Of a DNA stretch of 64,000 bases, positions 57,942 to 64,000 are shown piece after piece; positions within the stretch are counted from its first letter, which is position 1; each line of letters starts with the position of its first letter. The position numbers and the translations under genes were made by a program. The DNA comes from Eleginops maclovinus (lineage: Eukaryota; Chordata; Actinopteri; Perciformes; Eleginopidae): assembly GCF_036324505.1 (NCBI RefSeq), contig NC_086356.1, positions 16,479,744 to 16,543,743 on the forward strand, written 5' to 3'. The notes under the pieces were generated by a model that saw only the letters and a program-made list of their open reading frames with translations, ran no database searches and had not been told where the DNA came from.

Positions 57942-58460
57942 GAGGTGCAAAGTAAGTACATTTACTCAAGTACTGTACTTAAGTACAATTTTTAGATACT
58001 TGTACTTTGCTTGAGTATTTCAATTGTCAGCTAATTTGTACTTCTACTTCCTTGAAATTCAGAGATTACTTGTGTACTTCAACTCCACTACATGTATTTA
58101 ATCCCTTTAGTTACTTTGCAGATTTGGATTAATGATGGTAAATATAACCCACCCTTAAATCAGACTTTAGTTCACCTGGAGTAAATCCAGCAGCTACCCT
58201 GCAGTATACAAAGCCATTAAAACTAGCTGCACCTTTACCAGCTCTGAGAACACTTTAATGATCAATAATTATAAAACACATCAGAGATATTATTCTGAAA
58301 CGGACCAATCAGACAATGAATACTTTTACTTTTGGTACTTCCAAGTATATTTTGATGCTAATACTTTTATACTTTTACTTGAGTAACAGTTTGAATGCAG
58401 GACTTTCAGAATATTCCTACTCTGGTACTTTTACTTCTACTGAGTACTTCTCCCACCTCT
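57942..58460 (-). mobile_element. hAT-type MITE (CAGAGGTG termini), near full length, inverted
   Basis: Starts CAGAGGTGCAAAGTAAGTAC and ends GAGTACTTCTCCCACCTCTG, giving inverted CAGAGGTG termini. The interior is the reverse complement of the 48,349-48,862 copy (ATAATTATAAAACACATCAG against CTGATGTGTTTTATAATTAT). Flanking octamers ATTTTATA and ATAGTATA agree at 6 of 8 positions. Confidence 0.8.
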
Positions 58461-59049
58461 GATAGTATAGTAAAGTGTACTGAATACGTATTTTCCCACT
58501 ATATTTATACACCTCACCCTACCCTACCGTTTGTATATCTGATTAACTTTTAATTTTATCATGAATAACATCATGAACTTTTATTCTGTAAGAAGATTAT
58601 ATTTTTACATGTTCTTATATGCTAGTGTTTATCTTATGTGTTTGTTTGTTTGTTTGTATAGTTTCTTAATATTTAGTTGTGGAGAGCTGAGCATAAGAAT
58701 GTTATTGTACAGTGTGAATGCCTGTTATACTGTATCTATAATATCTTGAATCTTAAACATTTCCATATTGCAACCGTTAGATGTAAATATGTGATTATAC
58801 TGAAATAAATGCCCTGTTGGCATGTATTCTGTTTAGATATATCAGCACATTTCATACAAGAAGCTGCTGAATAGAGAGAGAGGGCATAAAAAATCAGGAA
58901 CACTCAAAACAAACCTATGCAATGTGCATTTACAAAATCTGCTTTATGGTGTTTATTTCACAACAAAGAGGACCCGCCTACTCGTGAATTTTGAACCAAT
59001 GATACGTGCGCCTCCACCTCCTGTCTGCCTATCAACCCGCGTGCAGCCC
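58461..59049. other. Intergenic between gramd2b and traf2
   Basis: AT-rich, with AATAAA at 58,804-58,809. No coding frame is supported. Confidence 0.4.
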
Positions 59050-59055
59050 ACTGCA

Positions 59056-59063
59056 TGACGTAA
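59056..59063 (+). promoter_or_regulatory. CRE-like site in the candidate traf2 promoter
   Basis: TGACGTAA, a near-consensus CREB/ATF half-site arrangement, with AATGGCGAT (YY1-like) about 30 bp downstream. Both lie shortly upstream of the candidate noncoding first exon, which ends at 59,276 with a strong GTAAGT donor. The function is inferred from motif and position only. Confidence 0.35.
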
Positions 59064-59099
59064 CAACCAGTCTGAAAGTGCAATGGCGATATTGGACAA

Positions 59100-59276
59100 T
59101 AACAGCCATCGCTTTCGGGGGACCACATCTTTATTATGTGGCTAACGCTGAAGAAAACTAGCTGCAAAACCATTGATAATATCGGCACGCTGCACGAGCG
59201 ACTACCCGCGACCACGAGAGGAGATTTCACATCCTCTGCACGCGATGACAGTTTAGACTAAATAAAAAAAACGCTG
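59100..59276 (+). other. Candidate noncoding first exon of traf2
   Basis: Locally GC-rich sequence ending in CTG followed by the perfect donor GTAAGT at 59,277. The next acceptor (59,837-59,838) opens the exon that carries the traf2 ATG, so a 5' UTR intron of about 560 bp is plausible. The 5' edge is not determined. Confidence 0.45.
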
Positions 59277-59734
59277 GTAAGTGCAAAGTCTGGTGATTGC
59301 AAATAACAGGATTTGCAAATAAGCCATTTCCCGTTGCTTAATGGTCTCTTTCAGGCTTGTCATCCTCATATTACAAAGGGGCGTGGCGGCGTGCTGGGTA
59401 CCACTTCTGACTAAAAGGATGCTGATAGCTTAGCAACAGCACAAGGAAGCAGAGCAGAGACAATGGATGTGCGATTTGTCAGCATCGTTACTGGGTAGGA
59501 TGAGCAGAGCGTGTATTGTGTGAGTGTAAAGAGAGGCAGCAACATCAGTTTGTGCCAATTCAACCACAAGAAGCAGCCATGAATGCAGACTCGAAATGTA
59601 AACAAAGGGTGTGGGCCTTTCAGCTGGCCTGTGATGAGGAACCATATTGGTTGTTAAAGCAGGATAGGATTTCACACTCCTGGCTGATAAACAGGAAATT
59701 GTACACCTGAGCTCTTCTCCATAACTGTTGCCAG

Positions 59735-59827
59735 TCTTCTTCTTCTTCTTCTTCTTCTTCTTCTTCTTCTTCTTCTTCTTCTTCTTCTTCTTCTTCTTCT
59801 TCTTCTTCTTCTTCTTCTTCTTCTTCT
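59735..59827. repeat. (TTC)n tract at the traf2 splice acceptor
   Basis: About 31 uninterrupted TTC triplets running into CTCCCCCCTCCAG, the acceptor of the exon with the start codon. The repeat thus forms part of an unusually long polypyrimidine tract of about 100 nt. Confidence 0.95.
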
Positions 59828-59860
59828 CCCCCCTCCAGGTGTGACGTGTGAACAGACACC

Positions 59861-62800
59861 ATGGCCACACAGGAGCCTTCCCCTCCCTCCTCCATGGAGA
59901 GCAATAAACCCGGCTTCCCCAAGAAGATACTGGGCAACAAGCTGGAGGACAAGCACCTGTGCAACTGCTGCCACAACATACTCCGACGACCCTTTCAAGC
60001 CCAGTGTGGACATCGCTTCTGTTCCTACTGCTTCAACAGGACTGTCAGGTGAGGACAGAGAAGCATAACTACAAGGCTGCAAGTAAAAGTCATGCATTTA
60101 CATATTTACATAAATAAAAGTAAAGAAATATTACTTTAGAAAACACTTAAATAGCAGAAATATAAGTCGTGCATTTCCAAATTGACTTGAATACAGGCAC
60201 AGATAATTAGCATGAGAGAAAACTGAAATATCCAAAAGTAAAAGTAACCTCCTGCAGAAAACCCCATTTTAGATTACATAATATTGATGATATATTTATT
60301 GAATTTTTGGTTATCCACAGGGTAAAAGTAGATTTCTAGTGTAGAAATACTACATATTTAAAAAAAACAACTAATTATTAGCTTAAAAATATGTTAAAAT
60401 TACCAAAAGTTAAATTACGCTGACAGACCGATTTCAGAATCAGATATACATTTGATTTATAATTATACCTGTAGGAATTTTTTACAGGCTTAATGTTCCA
60501 GCAAGTAAACACAGTAATCATTTTATAGTTCTAAGTAACTTCATCTTTAATAATACATGATCAATTATTTGTTGATTTATATATATATTTGTTATGACAT
60601 ACTCAGAAAATAATCTAGTAGTATAAAAAGTAATACACTTTTCATCGCTGGCCGCAAATGTTTCAATATTTTAGGATTCCTACGTTATCTGAGTATAATG
60701 TATTTTGTATTGCAGTAATGGTCCCCAGAAATGCAGTGCCTGTATTAAAGAGGATATTTTTGAGGAGCCTACATCGCTTTTGAAACAAGGATGTGTAAGT
60801 ATTAACATATCAGGAAAATGTACTTTTTGAGTTAGGATTTTTGTTGAATTGAAGTGATTTTTTAATATAATTTACAGTATGCTCCTAACTTGAACTATGA
60901 ACTCAGGATTAGGTCCTCTTATCTCTATTATTGATTCATAATCGTATTTTAGAAGAAAGGTCAGATTATATATACCTGTCAGTTTCCCAAAGCCAAAGCT
61001 GATGTTCAAATGTCTTTCTATGTCAGACTAAAAGTGCAAATAAAAATCATTACCTTTACAGTTTGCATGTAAATACTGGAAACAGATCACTGACCTGCAA
61101 CCACACAGGACAGTTTTGCAGCTCTGAGGGTTTTTTTCAGAATAGGAGCTGGAAGAAAGCTGCCTCATGCTTTATTTGTGAGCAGATATGCCAGACACAT
61201 GTCTTTTCTCTTTTCGATGCACTCCTAGAAACACATGTTAACATCCATGGCTGAAGGACATTTGAATATACAGCTTTACCGAACATAAATAATCTATTAA
61301 GTGGAACAGGGATGGTCGAGAACATCGCAGTGTGACAGCATATGCTTTTTTTTTCAGGCTTTTCCTGACAACGCAGTTCGGAGGGAGGTCGAAAACCTTT
61401 CAGCTGTTTGTATCAATGAAAATTGCACTTGGAAAGGCAGCATTAAAGACTATGAGGTAAGGTGACCTTTGACCTACTTTCAGGATTTGTTACAAACAAA
61501 ATGTGAGGTGTTTTTGAGCTGTGTGTAAAGACTTTACTTTTTACAGCTGAACCATGAGGGAAAGTGTGAGTTCATGATCATCCCCTGCCCCTCCTGTAAA
61601 GAACGAATCCGCTTCAATGAACAGGAGCGCCATAATGAGCGAGAGTGCCCGGAGAGAACACTCAACTGCAAGTACTGCAAGGAGCCATTTCACTTCAAAA
61701 ACATCAAGGTAGGAAATAATTTATTTAGCTAAGATGCTGGGATCATCTGAGTTGGTGCAGCACATCACAGCGGCTCTTTGTGTTATTTAAAGGAAACATT
61801 GTCAGCTTTGGTTTTTTTTGTTCCAGGCACATGATGAGATCTGTCCCAAGTACCCGATGATCTGTGAAGGCTGTGCCAAGAAGAAAATACCCAGAGAGAA
61901 GGTGAAACAGTTAACACATGCAGAGCACATTGAAGCATTTTGTTGCAGGATAAAGGTCACAGTACTTATTACCAGTTTGTGCCTCTTGTGTGTTAGTCAG
62001 AGAGCTTAATATTATGTTTATCTAAAAGCTTGTACAGTATGTTATTTGGAAATCTTTGAAGGTATTTCCAGTATCCTCAGCACCAGCAGAGTCTCTTGAA
62101 GGCAACTGGAAATAAAAAAAGAATCAGTCAAGATATAAAGATAAAAAAAGGTTTTAAGAAAATGAAAAAATGTCTGGCTATTTAAAGGTTGGTATTTTGA
62201 ATGAAAGAAAGTGCTTTGATAGGCTCCCGTCTTTGTAAAGATGATGAACATAAAATATATATTTGTTTTATTTAGCAAAGAACAATGAATCGACTTGTAT
62301 TGTTTATCTTTCAGTACGTGGACCACATTAAGTTCTGCAGCAAATTCAGAACTCCGTGTCGATTTCATGTCGTGGGATGTGATATGTCTGTAAGTAGCAT
62401 GCCTGTCTTCTCAATGATAAATATAAATATATATTTTTCGAACCCACAAATTCAGTTTTGGGACTGTATGAACATTATGAAGGGGGCAAAGGAAGTCAGG
62501 TTATAGAGTTGGTTGTCTGAATCTGTTTTGGAAGATTCTAATTGAACTTCTACTCATCTGAGATCAGGGCTGCCCTCAACTAAAGATTTTACTCGTTGAC
62601 GTGAATAGTCGTCAGTTCAGGCGATTAGTCGACTACTCGTCTCACGTATATGATATATTATGATTTATTAAAAAAGAAAATCATAATCACATTTTTTTTC
62701 TTCCCAAAATGGTTTCAGTTTCGAAGGCTGATAAAGAACGTTATTATTACAGCATGGTACGTTGTGCTTCACATGAAATATAGAATAACACTAATAATTA

Positions 62801-63847
62801 ACTGTTGGAATATTAATTCAATTGTACACGCAGACAGCACATGAGTCACAGCGCAGCCCTGACAGAGCAGTCCGCCCAGCAGCGGACAAACAGCAGGAGC
62901 TCCGGTCAGGATTCTTAATGTGTCTGAACAAGCTTTTTTAAATTTGTATTATTTTTTTAACTAATAGACCAATGAAAAATAACTCGACGAATATTTTCTT
63001 CGCCGACTAAAAATTAGTCAACTTATGGGGTGCAGCCCTATCTGAGATTATTATCCCTTCGGAGATAAAATAATATTAATATTTGCATCGCAAAGATGGC
63101 TTTAATTTAGTTTTAAGTTTAAGTAATCGTAAGTCACAGCCATCATTTGTGGAAATCTAGCTTTAAAGAGACTTAACACCCCGAGATTTTCACACAGTCC
63201 CTTATACATCTGATCAGACTCCATTTATTGTTTCCATTTGATTTTTCTCCTGTTTCCTCCTTTTTTTGCAGGTGGAAAAGGAAAAGATTCATGACCATGA
63301 GCGCACATATGCCTACGAGCACCTCAACCTGCTGCTGCACTACATTATGGGCATGAAAGTGAGCATGGAGGGCCTGCAGCCCCAGGGACTGGAAGTAGCC
63401 GGACACAAACTGCTGGAGCTCCAACAGTCCCTCAGGGAGCTTGAGGCCAGAGTCTCCCAGCTTAGCACCACCTCCTCTGGGCCTCCCGTGCAGGGAGCAG
63501 CCGCCGCCACTGCATCCACTTCATCCTCCAGCTCTGGCCCCCCTGGTCCACCCACTTCAGCTCCTCTCCCTCCACCTCCCACGCTCGCTCCCACTCTCTC
63601 TGTGTCTACCTCCTTCACCCCACTGCCTAGCTCTGTGGGTGCGGCGCTGGAGCTCCAGCTCCACAGCGAGAAGACCAAAGTGGTGGAGCTGGGTCGCAGG
63701 TGTACGGAGCTCGAGGTTAAATCTGGCACGTTTGAAAATGTGGTGTGTGTCCTGAACAGAGAGGTGGAGCGGTTTGCCACCACCATGGAGGCCAGCAACC
63801 GTCAGCACAAACTGGACCAGGACAAGATCGAGGCTCTGAGTAACAAG
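59861..63847 (+). CDS. traf2: TNF receptor-associated factor 2, N-terminal part (continues beyond window)
   Basis: Seven coding exons: 59861-60048, 60716-60794, 61358-61456, 61547-61708, 61827-61901, 62315-62389, 63272-63847, giving 418 residues in frame with the final donor GTATGA at 63,848. TRAF2 is a cytoplasmic adaptor and RING E3 ligase linking TNF-receptor family members to NF-kappaB and JNK signalling. The RING is complete: Cys34, Cys37, Cys49, His51, Cys54, Cys57, Cys69, Cys72. TRAF-type zinc fingers follow (about 99-225), including CPSCKERIRFNEQERHNEREC and the diagnostic CEGCAKKKIPREK. The coiled-coil TRAF-N region resumes at about 350 with TFENVVCVLNREVERFATT and DQDKIEALSNK. The MATH domain lies beyond the right edge. 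LRRPFQAQCGHRFCSYC identifies TRAF2 rather than TRAF1, 3 or 5. An in-frame TGA 12 nt upstream supports the start. A Ser/Pro-rich linker (about 291-349) is unusual. Whether this is traf2a or traf2b I cannot tell. Confidence 0.96.
60075..60650. repeat. Degraded AGTAAAAGTA-type repeat in traf2 intron
   Basis: CAAGTAAAAGTCATGCATTTAC, AAGTCGTGCATTTCC, CCAAAAGTAAAAGTAACCTCCTGC and GTAGATTTCTAGTGTAGAAATAC follow the hAT MITE family seen at 48,349-48,862. The termini are lost. Confidence 0.5.
62557..63048 (+). mobile_element. hAT-type MITE with perfect 8-bp target duplication, in traf2 intron
   Basis: The element is 62,565-63,040 (476 bp), starting CAGGGCTGCCCTCAACTAAA and ending GGGGTGCAGCCCTA, so the termini are inverted (CAGGGCTGC / TAGGGCTGC read inward). 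The octamer TCTGAGAT sits immediately outside both ends (62,557-62,564 and 63,041-63,048), an exact 8-bp duplication diagnostic of hAT. No transposase ORF is present. It lies in the intron before the coiled-coil exon and leaves splice sites untouched. Confidence 0.92.
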
Positions 63848-64000
63848 GTATGACTGGCCCTGCTCCTAGTTTCTGGTGTTCAAGTCAAAAGCTGGGAGTA
63901 ATTCTGAACACACAGACATGATTCACTGATCCAATGTGACTTGACAGATAGACAGTATCTCTAATGTCCAATTTTTTCTGCATACTTTAAAGGTGCCAAT
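63848..64000 (+). other. traf2 intron, cut by window end
   Basis: Begins with the GTATGA donor after the codons for EALSNK. The remaining exons for the coiled coil and MATH domain are not in this window. Confidence 0.8.

Noticed and set aside
59430..60097. Lys-, Glu- and Arg-rich open frames on the minus strand
   Set aside because: Translations of the (GAA)n strand of the TTC microsatellite in the three frames.
61063..61325. Open frames in the traf2 intron as an extra exon
   Set aside because: The residues do not match TRAF proteins, and flanking exons 2 and 3 join in phase with the conserved sequence AFPDNAVRREVE.

Overview
The window looks like nuclear DNA from a ray-finned fish, most likely a percomorph teleost. 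The evidence is three vertebrate genes with GT-AG introns, many long CA/TG microsatellites, and repeat families I recognise from fish genomes (TTAA-flanked and hAT-type MITEs, a tRNA-derived SINE, L2/CR1-like and L1-like LINE fragments). I see no bacterial, viral or organellar genes.

Layout. Positions 1 to about 34,400 hold no protein-coding gene I can support: a repeat-rich gene desert with a 5'-truncated L1-like LINE (18,436-20,489), an L2/CR1-like LINE 3' end on the minus strand (25,741-26,805), several MITEs, a diverged three-copy tandem repeat (about 6.18-6.83 kb) and microsatellites. At 34,836-37,335 (+) is a two-exon NET-family zinc-finger gene, best called znf703. From 37.8 to 49.6 kb there is again no supported gene beyond the likely znf703 3' UTR. 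At 49,655-56,394 (+) is a complete 14-exon gramd2b (gramd3) gene. At 59,861-63,847 (+), continuing past the right edge, are the first seven coding exons of traf2.

The three genes share a strand but do not belong to one known pathway: a transcriptional corepressor (znf703), an ER membrane protein with a lipid-binding GRAM domain (gramd2b) and a TNF-receptor signalling adaptor/E3 ligase (traf2). From memory their human counterparts lie on three chromosomes (8p, 5q, 9q), so the arrangement is probably a teleost linkage rather than a functional cluster.

I found no convincing undescribed biological system. The best observations concern transposon footprints with readable target-site duplications, a MITE inserted about 20 bp after the znf703 stop codon, a long TTC tract forming the polypyrimidine tract of the first coding traf2 exon, a Ser/Pro-rich linker in traf2, and the 6.2-6.8 kb tandem repeat.
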